A stretch of DNA of 7,572 bases from Planctomycetaceae bacterium (GTDB lineage: Bacteria > Planctomycetota > Planctomycetia > Pirellulales > Thermoguttaceae): positions 1 to 7,572 of the forward strand of contig JAIRLW010000456.1 of the NCBI GenBank assembly GCA_031259095.1, read 5' to 3'. A model generated the notes under the pieces. The model saw only the letters and a program-made list of their open reading frames with translations. It searched no databases and was not told where the DNA came from. The stretch's first letter is position 1. Each line of letters opens with the position of its first letter. Shown here one piece after another: positions 1-6,743 of the stretch. The translations under genes and the position numbers were made by a program.

Positions 1-148
1 CAATCACCAACTCTTATAATCCATATATCGGTTATGCGTTGGATATTGCGCCAGCGGCGCGGTATTGACGACGGCGTTTGGTGCAACGTGTATCGGAATG
101 ATTTTGTTTTTAGGAGCAATTTGGAAAAAATTCGGGATTTTTTTATGA
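1..148 (+). pseudogene. Possible 3' end of a membrane protein, apparently frameshifted; partial
   Basis: I do not recognise this gene. Reading from position 3 gives a short stretch ending NPYIGYALDIAPAARY before a TGA at 66-68. The frame starting at position 2 continues from about 54 with AVLTTAFGATCIGMILFLGA and a basic tail (IWKKFGIFL), ending at TGA 146-148. Joined by one extra G in the GCGGCG run near 54-62, the two halves read as one membrane protein end: an Ala-rich hydrophobic segment, then positive residues. That suggests either a 1-base deletion (mutation or assembly error) or a decayed gene. A third frame (frame 1) is open to TAG 160-162, but its translation is not membrane-like and looks like a shadow. 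The fragment runs off the left edge and is convergent with the glycosyltransferase gene. It is too short to name. Confidence 0.3.
124..144. terminator. Weak A/T hairpin between convergent genes
   Basis: AAAAAAT, a TCGGG loop and ATTTTTT form a perfect 7-bp stem at 125-143, with A and T tracts on either side, so it reads as a hairpin followed by T residues on both strands. It sits where the plus-strand fragment and the minus-strand glycosyltransferase gene converge. The stem is entirely A:T and would be weak. A second perfect palindrome, AAAAATATTTTT, lies at 149-160. Position supports a bidirectional terminator; stem strength does not. Confidence 0.22.
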
Positions 149-172
149 AAAAATATTTTTAGAGACGTTTAT

Positions 173-1921
173 CTATTTCAATATATAGAATACATGAATA
201 CTTCTTCCTACTTTCTTAACGGGTTGAATTTTACGGTATTTGATATATTTCCCCTTTCGGTCATACAATTCATTGACCCCGATAATCATCCAACAACCTT
301 TTTTCGGCAATTCCGGTACAAGTCCATTATTTTGAATACCAAGTTTTCCCAATGGAATTGACGGCGAATAGGAAATGTACAACGGTTTTGCTTCGGGATG
401 TTTTCGGAACCAATCGCGTAACTCATATTCATCTTGTCCCCAATCAATACAACTACCCAATAAATATTGATAACCGTTTTTCGTACCGCCGACAAATTCA
501 TTGAAGTAGGACAATGAATAAGGATAAACCAACAAACTGCTCGTAACATTCCAAATAAGGAACATTGCTAAACATAACTTTCGTATTGTAAACGGTCTAA
601 ACAGACCTGTAAATCCTACTCCTAAAGAAAAATTGAAAAAAAACGGCAAATTTTTGACCGATTTAGCACAAAAAATGTAAAGCATTGGTAGTATTAAAAT
701 GACGTATCGCGGATGCGCTGAAATTCCTGTTTGGGAACTGACAAAAACAAAAATCAACAACATCGGTAACAATATAACCATTTCGTCACGGTAACGAAAA
801 CGGTTTTTTCCAAAACAAGTTATTGTTATTGCAATTAACAGCAATCCCCAAACTCCGACCGGTTCTTTGAGTAACAATGCGTAACCATAATACCACCACC
901 AACCGCGATCAGACCAAACACCGCAAGCAAAAGATTCCATACCGCTCTCAAAATCACGTTTTTGCGTGTCGATTCCCTGAACAAATTCCGCAGGAAACGG
1001 AACCGGTACATAACCCAACCATGAATCCTTAAATCGATTATCCGATTCGACCGGAGAATTTTTAGTTACAACATGATTCGTCAATGCACCGCTGATAAAT
1101 CGGTATTGATTCAGTAACCGAAACGAACCGTCGAAAAAATAACCCATATTAAGTATGTAAAGACCAATCAATATTATTGAGACAAATTGTCGGAATAGCG
1201 GTTTGGTTGTTTCATTGGTTGTTTTTTTCCGGTTGAAGAATGTCCATAATATCCATAACAAAAACCATATCGGCGGCGCAATAATCCAGGTGATTTTTGT
1301 GAGCGGCATCAAACCAAGAAAAATACCCGCAACAATTGTTTTGTGCCAATCGGGATTTTTAAGCCAATGCCAAAACAGATAAAGCCCAACAATTCCTAGT
1401 GATGCGGCGGCAACATCAGGACAAATTGTTGCGCCCCAACCAAGAATGGACGGTGAAAATATCCACAAAATCAGGAAAACAAAACCTGCCGCCTGACCGT
1501 ATAACTCCGAAGCAAAACAAAAACCAACATAACCGCCAAGTAAAATAAATGGAACACAAACAAGCCGCGCAAGAAACATGTAACACCGAATATCATCAAC
1601 ATCGTTTATCGTAATAAATGAATTGCCGAGAGACCATTCGCAACGTTTTTCAGGAAACGGTGAATAAGTTTTTGCGTTATATTTTGGATTACAAAAAAGA
1701 AAAACCGGTGTTCCGGCAATGATACGAATTAGCGGCGGATTAACATGAAACACATCAAATTTGCCCGTGTGCCGGAAATAAGCGGCTGCTCCCAAATGTC
1801 CGATTTCAGTACGATTAGGACTTGTTGCCCATGAAAGATAAGCAAGTAAGACCGTTTGAATAAACAATAATAGTACAATCCAAACGTTACGGATTTTCAT
1901 TAACCGAAATGCAAATTCCAT
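173..1921 (-). CDS. GT39-type integral membrane glycosyltransferase (polyprenyl-phosphate-sugar dependent)
   Basis: This 582-aa polytopic protein resembles the PMT/ArnT-like GT39 family, whose members move a sugar from a polyprenyl-phosphate carrier to a lipid or protein on the outer face of the inner membrane. After TM1 (about residues 12-31) comes the first outer loop with an acidic residue in TEIGHL (E39), then TGKFDVFHVNPPLIRIIAG (52-70), the typical NPPL block. Further family-like blocks are PDVAAA (168-173), a GIDTQKRDFESGM segment (317-329), GWWWYYGYALLLKEPVG (340-356), SAHPRYVILILP (401-412) and, near the end, LSYFNEFVGG plus IDWGQDEYELRDW (470-505). About 10 hydrophobic segments are visible. 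ATG 1921 gives MEFAFRL; the in-frame ATG at 1900 (MKIRNVW) is equally credible, and neither has a clear Shine-Dalgarno. The start overlaps the upstream gene by 14 or 35 bp, implying translational coupling. Donor and acceptor cannot be read from sequence. Confidence 0.85.
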   Translation of the reverse strand: MEFAFRLMKIRNVWIVLLLFIQTVLLAYLSWATSPNRTEIGHLGAAAYFRHTGKFDVFHVNPPLIRIIAGTPVFLFCNPKYNAKTYSPFPEKRCEWSLGNSFITINDVDDIRCYMFLARLVCVPFILLGGYVGFCFASELYGQAAGFVFLILWIFSPSILGWGATICPDVAAASLGIVGLYLFWHWLKNPDWHKTIVAGIFLGLMPLTKITWIIAPPIWFLLWILWTFFNRKKTTNETTKPLFRQFVSIILIGLYILNMGYFFDGSFRLLNQYRFISGALTNHVVTKNSPVESDNRFKDSWLGYVPVPFPAEFVQGIDTQKRDFESGMESFACGVWSDRGWWWYYGYALLLKEPVGVWGLLLIAITITCFGKNRFRYRDEMVILLPMLLIFVFVSSQTGISAHPRYVILILPMLYIFCAKSVKNLPFFFNFSLGVGFTGLFRPFTIRKLCLAMFLIWNVTSSLLVYPYSLSYFNEFVGGTKNGYQYLLGSCIDWGQDEYELRDWFRKHPEAKPLYISYSPSIPLGKLGIQNNGLVPELPKKGCWMIIGVNELYDRKGKYIKYRKIQPVKKVGRSIHVFYILK

Positions 1922-2807
1922 TAGAAAGTTCTAGGATACAAGGAGTTGAAACGAACCAATCATTGTTTTCGTCCAGTTTGAAAATCGGTAACAATGTTTT
2001 CGGTAAAACAGCCGGAGTGCGCGATGGAACATCAATAATCGCAACATTTATTGTGGTTTGTTTTTCCATCTTGGAAATGAGTTTACGGCATTTGGGACAA
2101 TCTGCGTGAATCAAAATAACCGTCCATGTTCCTTGTTTCAAGATTTCGTTGTTTGTGTGCGGCTCAAAACGTGAAATTAACGGAAAATTTTTTCCGATCC
2201 ATTTTTCCGGTTCAAGAGCAATTTTTTTCCTGCCGTTAGCAGTCGTCATTTCTGTTCCGAGTGAAACATGAACTTGTTTTAAGGATAACATTACGAATAA
2301 AGAAGGAATCACTAAAACAAACCAAAAAATCAAAACAAAAATTAATTTTCGTTTTTCATTCACAGAAAAATTGAAACTGAAATTTGAATGTTCGCGAAAA
2401 ATGATAAGAAGAATAACAAAAATTACGTCAATCGTTGTTGTTATCCACGGATTAACCGTTACAACTCCGAAACAACCGCAAGAACCTTCTCCGCTGAAAC
2501 CTTTCATTGCCGAAACAAGAGAAAAGGCTGAAAAGCAAAGTAAAGACACAAGCCAAGTCCACCGACGCCAAATACCGAAACATAAAATCAAGGCGAATAA
2601 AATTTCTAATTCCGTTACTATTATTAACAAATTACGTTGATTTAAAAATTCCAACAAGGGAGTAAATATGCTGCCTTGCATTGGCGGCGGTAATGGAACT
2701 GTTGCCAACTGATGCGTTTTAAGTCCGGCAGCGAAAAAAAGAATAGCGGCAATAACAAAACGTAATTGACCAAATCCAAAACAATTATTTTGTTCCGTTA
2801 TTTTCAT
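1887..2807 (-). CDS. MauE/DoxX-like membrane protein fused to a thioredoxin-fold domain
   Basis: This 306-aa protein (numbered from ATG 2807) has two parts. Residues 13-140 hold four hydrophobic segments and a GEGSCGCFG motif with C110 and C112, as expected for the MauE branch of the DoxX-like redox membrane proteins. A further TM (about 154-176) leads to a soluble domain of about 125 residues. That domain has a thioredoxin-like strand and active site, TVILIHADCPKCRKL, with CPKC (C237, C240), and a likely cis-proline in STPC (P289). MauE and the thioredoxin-like MauD are needed to mature the disulfide-rich small subunit of methylamine dehydrogenase; no mau structural genes are visible here. 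The inferred role is thiol oxidation or disulfide exchange at the inner membrane with the thioredoxin domain in the periplasm. I prefer ATG 2807, preceded by AAGAG at 2816-2820; an in-frame TTG at 2828 would add 7 residues. The substrate is unknown. Confidence 0.8.
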   Translation of the reverse strand: MKITEQNNCFGFGQLRFVIAAILFFAAGLKTHQLATVPLPPPMQGSIFTPLLEFLNQRNLLIIVTELEILFALILCFGIWRRWTWLVSLLCFSAFSLVSAMKGFSGEGSCGCFGVVTVNPWITTTIDVIFVILLIIFREHSNFSFNFSVNEKRKLIFVLIFWFVLVIPSLFVMLSLKQVHVSLGTEMTTANGRKKIALEPEKWIGKNFPLISRFEPHTNNEILKQGTWTVILIHADCPKCRKLISKMEKQTTINVAIIDVPSRTPAVLPKTLLPIFKLDENNDWFVSTPCILELSNGICISVNENP

Positions 2808-2850
2808 TGGAGAAACTCTTAGTATCAATAATTGTTAAAAACGTTACAAT

Positions 2851-2879
2851 AAAATAATTATGTTAAATTTTTCTTTCAA
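2851..2879 (-). promoter_or_regulatory. Candidate internal promoter ahead of the MauE-thioredoxin gene
   Basis: The 75-bp gap between the hydrolase stop and ATG 2807 is the longest in the run. On the minus strand it carries TTGAAA (2874-2879), a 17-bp spacer and TATTTT (2851-2856), a reasonable sigma-70-like pair. The gap is very AT-rich, so such a match can arise by chance. A second, poorer pair, TTGTAA and GATACT, lies closer to the start codon. No terminator-like hairpin with a strong stem is seen in the gap. Confidence 0.2.
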
Positions 2880-2882
2880 ATA

Positions 2883-4280
2883 TTATGATTGATTAGCGGC
2901 TTCCTCTTTGATAATTTTTTCAAAAAGCAATGCGATTGGCGGTACGAATAGTAAGAGACCGCATAAATAAAACGGAAATCTAAAGAGCATGAAAATTTGA
3001 TGTTTGGGACGTTCCGGCGGACTCAAACCGTAAGGGATACGGTCAGGCGGCGCATCACGCCGAATCCACATCAGCCAATCAATGAGCGGTGTTTCAAGAA
3101 GTGCGTTACGCCATGCTTCGTGACCGTTTGTTTCAAAAGTAGTCAGGTAGGCTGTTCCGCCTTTGTCGTGAATTTGTTCGATTTCCTCACGAACACGCGA
3201 ATGAACAATACTTTTGTCTCCGGCGTTATTGAATACCCAAACAGCGGTACCGCTGTTAACAACATATTTGTACATATTTTTGTGCGGATTACAGGAAATG
3301 GGAATCAATGCGGCAAAACGTTCCGGAAATTCACGCCCCATCGACCAAACTCCGTAACCGCCTGAACTAAAACCCAAAACACTCACCGCTTGCTCGTCCA
3401 CCGGATAACGCCGAATCACTGCGTCGAGAATTTCCATTGCAATCGTCATTGGCGCATCGCCTTTGCCTTCTTTGGTCGAGGAACGATCCCAAAGTTTATT
3501 ATCAGCAGGACATTGTGTTGCAAGAATAAAGAAATCGCGTTGACGTTCTCCGTTAATGAATGGAATGAGCGGTTCCATGTGAGATAATTGTGAAACGTTA
3601 TTATTGCCGCTTTCGCCGACGCCGTGAAGCCAAATCAAGAGCGGATATTTTTTACCCGGTTCCAGTTCGCGGGGAATTCGGAGACGATATTTTATTGTTG
3701 CGTTTTTATATTTACCGCCGGTATATTGGTAAGGCAATTCAATAAATTTGTGACGAATTGGATCAGGAATTTTCCAAAGCCGTCCTTGAATTTTACTTCG
3801 AACCGGTTTATCCGTTGCCATTTTTTCGTAACGGTTAACAAGAGAATCGTCTTCGTCGGTACTTTGCCGCAACAATTTAAGTGCGGCAGGATCACGAATA
3901 AAGGACTCGCGCGAAGCGTAAAGTTTTTTGAGATAATCGCTGTTACGGGCGGAATAAGTAACAAGAACAAAAATTGTCAACGCAAGAAAAGGAACCGACA
4001 AATACGGCATACGTTGGGGTTGGTTGTGAAATTTTCGATACCGGTTGACAATCCATAGAAACATGTTACCGAAACACCAAAGAAACAGAAGCCATTGCGG
4101 TAACGCAACCCATGCAGGTAAAAACGATTTTTTAAGCATCCACGCATGACGGGAACATGCATCACGAAACGCAGTTATTTCTGTTTGCGGTACAAAAACT
4201 GAAAGGGCAATTAAAAGCAAGCCCAAAAGAACCCAACACGGTATCGAACTAAAACAAAGAAACCGAAAAATACGTTTCAT
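2883..4280 (-). CDS. Membrane-embedded alpha/beta hydrolase (carboxylesterase/prolyl oligopeptidase-like)
   Basis: This 465-aa protein has three N-terminal membrane segments (about 14-30, 57-78 and 94-110), a hydrolase domain (about 180-405) and a fourth hydrophobic segment (about 433-453). The hydrolase domain shows LLIWLHGVGESG (214-225, oxyanion-hole region), the nucleophile elbow GFSSG (303-307, serine S305), a likely acid in FNNAGDKS (D355) and the histidine in NGHEAW (H387), a complete and well-ordered Ser-Asp-His triad. The positive loop after TM2 (NRYRKFHNQPQR) suggests that loop is cytoplasmic, which puts the catalytic domain in the periplasm. It may therefore act on an envelope ester, such as an acylated sugar or lipid, rather than a cytosolic metabolite; this is inference. 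ATG 4280 has AGGGA at 4288-4292 with a 7-nt spacer. It starts 15 bp after the DUF1573 gene, so co-transcription is likely. Soluble relatives usually carry one signal peptide, so the four-TM frame is unusual. Confidence 0.8.
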   Translation of the reverse strand: MKRIFRFLCFSSIPCWVLLGLLLIALSVFVPQTEITAFRDACSRHAWMLKKSFLPAWVALPQWLLFLWCFGNMFLWIVNRYRKFHNQPQRMPYLSVPFLALTIFVLVTYSARNSDYLKKLYASRESFIRDPAALKLLRQSTDEDDSLVNRYEKMATDKPVRSKIQGRLWKIPDPIRHKFIELPYQYTGGKYKNATIKYRLRIPRELEPGKKYPLLIWLHGVGESGNNNVSQLSHMEPLIPFINGERQRDFFILATQCPADNKLWDRSSTKEGKGDAPMTIAMEILDAVIRRYPVDEQAVSVLGFSSGGYGVWSMGREFPERFAALIPISCNPHKNMYKYVVNSGTAVWVFNNAGDKSIVHSRVREEIEQIHDKGGTAYLTTFETNGHEAWRNALLETPLIDWLMWIRRDAPPDRIPYGLSPPERPKHQIFMLFRFPFYLCGLLLFVPPIALLFEKIIKEEAANQS

Positions 4281-4295
4281 AATACATTCCCTGAT

Positions 4296-4829
4296 TCACG
4301 GCGATTGTTCCGCAACTTCTTTGTTATCAGATTTGTTGTTACCGGATTTTTCAGGACGAATCACTTCCGCCTCAAGTGTTAAAATCAAATTCGGATTCTT
4401 AGGATCATTCGTTTTGACAAGAACCTCTTTACTCACTTTACCATACAAATTTTGTGTTAATAATTTGATACTTACTGTTCCAGATTTTTGTGGAGGAACT
4501 GATGATTTTGTATATTCAATTACTTCAACACAGGCTCCACAACCAGGGGAAACACTCCTAATAAATAGACTATTATTACCAATATTTTTAATAACAAACG
4601 AATGACTGGGATTAGTTACCACATTTATTTTCCCAAAATCGTAAACGGACTGATTACAAACTAACACTGGTTGCCATAGTCCTTGGACAGTCTGACTGCC
4701 GTGATAAACTATTGTTCTGTGCAACGAAAATAATAGAAAGATTATTGCAAAAATAAACGGTACTACTCGAAAGTTAAACACTAATTTTTCGACCTTCATT
4801 TTTTCTAAAAGGCTTTTTTTATAAACCAT
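4296..4829 (-). CDS. Membrane-anchored DUF1573 domain protein
   Basis: This 177-aa protein has an N-terminal signal anchor (about 17-36, VFNFRVVPFIFAIIFLLFSL), then a DUF1573 domain (about 58-157) with an Ig-like (ASH/PapD-like) beta-sandwich pattern. Family features seen are VYDFGKI (62-68), HSFVIKNIGNNSLFI (76-90), the cysteine motif SPGCGAC (C97, C100), PPQKSGTVSIKL (112-123) and VKTNDPKNPNLILTLEAEV (138-156). DUF1573 proteins are common in Bacteroidota and Planctomycetota and have no firm biochemical role; the fold suggests protein binding. A charged, Lys/Asn/Glu-rich tail (157-177) follows and may be a disordered linker. ATG 4829 has AGGG at 4837-4840 with a 7-nt spacer; an internal ATG at 4799 lacks a Shine-Dalgarno. 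The gene lies 42 bp after the Cys-rich gene and 15 bp before the hydrolase gene. The family call is firm, the function is not. Confidence 0.8.
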   Translation of the reverse strand: MVYKKSLLEKMKVEKLVFNFRVVPFIFAIIFLLFSLHRTIVYHGSQTVQGLWQPVLVCNQSVYDFGKINVVTNPSHSFVIKNIGNNSLFIRSVSPGCGACVEVIEYTKSSVPPQKSGTVSIKLLTQNLYGKVSKEVLVKTNDPKNPNLILTLEAEVIRPEKSGNNKSDNKEVAEQSP

Positions 4830-4871
4830 AAAAACACCCTTTTATAATGGAATCTTTACACGAATCATCAT

Positions 4872-5273
4872 TTATTCAGAACAATCTACAGCAGTTGTTT
4901 TTTCTGCTTCTGGAGTTGGCTTACAACATCCGCACTCACCCTCCGTACCATCCTCGCAACATTCCGAGTTTTCCGGAATACAATTCCCGTGACAACATTT
5001 TTGTCCGCTCGAACAAGCATCATTTGAGTCACAACAAACAGTTCCGGCTGGTAAACAATTCCCATTACAACAAACGCCAGAGCAACAGGAGCCATCACAA
5101 CAAGATTCACCCTCCTCACAAGTGGCTTCGCCGCCACAACCAGAATCTTCTGCATAAAGATAAGACTGCGATGGAGTGATTCCGTATAAAATAAGCCCTA
5201 TCCCAAAATAAAGGATAGTTGCTAAATAATAACGCTCTCCTAAAGTAATCATATTGTATAATTTCCAAAACAT
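4872..5273 (-). CDS. Exported Cys-rich protein with tandem CCxGxC modules, function unknown
   Basis: I do not recognise a bacterial family. The 133-aa product has a 13-residue leader, a hydrophobic segment (about 14-31) and a possible signal peptidase site after SYLYA (residue 41). The remaining 92 residues contain 21 cysteines (46, 52, 58, 59, 63, 64, 68, 69, 73, 80, 81, 87, 93, 94, 98, 105, 106, 114, 116, 117, 131), many Gly, Asp and Glu and almost no hydrophobic residues. CC pairs recur as CCDGSCC, CCSGVCC, CCNGNC and CCHGNC. The spacing resembles small disulfide knots (granulin, Stig1 or toxin-like domains) more than a cytosolic metallothionein, because the protein is exported; metal binding remains possible. 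ATG 5273 has AGGGA at 5281-5285 with a 7-nt spacer. The gene lies in the middle of the run, three genes upstream of the MauE-thioredoxin fusion, which could form its disulfides (inference). That it is a real gene is well supported by its start signal and position. Confidence 0.75.
   Translation of the reverse strand: MFWKLYNMITLGERYYLATILYFGIGLILYGITPSQSYLYAEDSGCGGEATCEEGESCCDGSCCSGVCCNGNCLPAGTVCCDSNDACSSGQKCCHGNCIPENSECCEDGTEGECGCCKPTPEAEKTTAVDCSE
4923..5072 (-). repeat. Tandem 25-residue Cys module inside the Cys-rich protein
   Basis: Residues 68-92 and 93-117 align without gaps. The shared frame is CC-x-GNC-[LI]-P-x4-CC, and cysteines 68, 69, 73, 80 and 81 recur at 93, 94, 98, 105 and 106, exactly 25 residues later. 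The second halves diverge (one Cys at 87 against three at 114, 116 and 117). The DNA units are 4998-5072 and 4923-4997. This reads as an internal duplication followed by divergence. Confidence 0.8.
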
Positions 5274-5315
5274 AATAATATCCCTTTCTTGTAGTTAAAT
5301 TTAAGCAACAAAATT

Positions 5316-6722
5316 TTATTTTGTTTTTCTTCGTAAACAAAACAAGGCAAATAAAACAAAAATAACACCAATGACGATACAAAACATTCGTATCAACCTA
5401 TCATTATTAACCAGTGAATTAACCGGTAACGTGTTACTCTCTGCGATAAAATCCCTATTTCCATGTAATGCAATTCGTCCGTTTTCAAATTTTAATTTCG
5501 TATTTCGGACTACCCGATAAGAAGTTTGCCTTCCTGATTGTCTATCAGTTACTGTCCAACCAGCGGAAACCGGAAAGACGAATTCATCATTATTTATTGG
5601 TATATTAAAATCAGTTTCCTCTGGAATAATTTCATAAACTGTTCGTCGGAGTTGTTCTTTTGTTACAAGATCAAATTCCGTATCAACTGTTTTTCGTGGA
5701 AACCAAATACCACTACTCTTGTCTTGATAATAATCTGATGATTCATATCGTACTACACAAATATCTTGTACATATTCTTCAATAAGCGGGCATATATATC
5801 CTCGTGTAGGATCAACCCAAATAACAGTTTTACCATTTATCTTATTATTTTTTATGCGTTTATCAGTTGGTTGGGGAATGGTAATCACCCACACAAGGCT
5901 CCCTTCAAAATCTCTTTGTCCTGTTACCCGAATACCAGCTGTTTTCGTATTTTTTACTAAATCGTCGTTTAATGCAATAAATTGTTCAATAAAACTTTGA
6001 TTAAAAGAAAAGTCTTTCATTTGTTTTTGTGTACCACTTAACAAAAACAGCGCCGTAAATGATGCCACTCTGTGACCACGAGCACGCCCTAATTCATTGA
6101 TTGGATACATACCCCATTCTTGAATTGTAACGCTACCACCGAAAACAGGATCGTACACAATGTTCATACTCCTTCCAAAGGGATCAATATTATTTCCAAT
6201 TAACTTAAATGGCAGTGGTTTTTTTTCATCGGTAGTCTCCTCATTTTCGTTAACACTTTCACCTTGTGGATTGGGTAAACTAAATATCTCTTGTTTTACA
6301 TCAGTAAAAGGGGTTCCGCCGCGAAAAATTATTAGCTGTTTATTGGTAACTTTTGTTAGTCTTAACGATGTTTCACGGCAATCTTTTTCAATAAGCTCCT
6401 TGTTTCGCAACTTATTTGTAATATCCTTATATCTTTTAGTATCTTTCGGAGTATTCTTTAATTCCTCTTCGTAATGCTGAACGATCATATTTACACTTTT
6501 TTGAATCATTTCTTCTGAATTAGGTTTTTGTTCACTTAAAAAAGTGAAAACTACTTTTCCAGAGTGTATTGTGCATGGATTCGCCCCTTGATGTTGAATT
6601 GCTTCAACAAATAAATGACTTCCACTGCTATTGATGGCGTGTTGAGCCAGTACTAAACAGTTAAAATACAATAAGATAATTATAGTAACATAACCAATTG
6701 TAAAATATTTATAGTTGTTCAT
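5316..6722 (-). CDS. Large secreted protein with C-terminal membrane anchor, function unknown
   Basis: No named family is recognised. The 468-aa protein has a signal peptide (1-26, likely cut after LVLA), a Lys/Glu-rich probably helical stretch (about 66-130), an acidic linker (ESVNENEETTDEKK, 155-168) and a beta-rich region (about 170-420). Near the end is a single membrane segment (446-462, MFCIVIGVIFVLFALFC) followed by RRKTK. The block KTVIWVDPTRGYICPLIEEY (298-317) resembles the 'WVDP-RGY' turn seen in LolA/LolB-like periplasmic proteins of Planctomycetota, so a distant LolA-like fold is conceivable but unproven. The expected topology is a periplasmic body held by a C-terminal anchor with a short cytoplasmic tail. 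No lipobox is seen (YFNC lacks a small residue before Cys). The ATG at 6722 has no good Shine-Dalgarno and lies 21 bp after the upstream stop, so it may depend on translational coupling. The downstream Cys-rich gene follows after 42 bp. Confidence 0.7.
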   Translation of the reverse strand: MNNYKYFTIGYVTIIILLYFNCLVLAQHAINSSGSHLFVEAIQHQGANPCTIHSGKVVFTFLSEQKPNSEEMIQKSVNMIVQHYEEELKNTPKDTKRYKDITNKLRNKELIEKDCRETSLRLTKVTNKQLIIFRGGTPFTDVKQEIFSLPNPQGESVNENEETTDEKKPLPFKLIGNNIDPFGRSMNIVYDPVFGGSVTIQEWGMYPINELGRARGHRVASFTALFLLSGTQKQMKDFSFNQSFIEQFIALNDDLVKNTKTAGIRVTGQRDFEGSLVWVITIPQPTDKRIKNNKINGKTVIWVDPTRGYICPLIEEYVQDICVVRYESSDYYQDKSSGIWFPRKTVDTEFDLVTKEQLRRTVYEIIPEETDFNIPINNDEFVFPVSAGWTVTDRQSGRQTSYRVVRNTKLKFENGRIALHGNRDFIAESNTLPVNSLVNNDRLIRMFCIVIGVIFVLFALFCLRRKTK

Positions 6723-6743
6723 TTTTAAGATTAATTTTTAATA

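Noticed and set aside
3624..4058. Plus-strand open frame of 144 codons opposite the hydrolase gene
   Set aside because: It lies fully antisense to a gene with an intact catalytic triad, and its translation shows no motif or sensible composition; it is a shadow.
2883..4280. Horizontal transfer of the hydrolase gene, which looks GC-richer than its neighbours by eye
   Set aside because: Only a few lines were compared; parts of neighbouring genes vary as much, and the gene is set tightly in the run with the same type of ribosome binding site.
4886..5155. Minus-strand frame overlapping the Cys-rich gene, Val/Arg-rich
   Set aside because: It is out of frame with the better-supported Cys-rich protein, and no start signal was found for it.
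4847..5179. Plus-strand open frame of 110 codons opposite the Cys-rich gene
   Set aside because: Its His/Asn-rich translation is the complement of the Cys/Gly codons of the real gene, which has a proper ribosome binding site and signal sequence.
4872..5273. Cytosolic metallothionein
   Set aside because: The N-terminal export signal and the regular CC-pair spacing fit an exported disulfide-rich protein better; metal binding is not excluded.
5316..6722. Lipoprotein with a lipobox at Cys22
   Set aside because: The residues before the Cys are YFN; a lipobox needs a small residue (Gly, Ala or Ser) at -1.
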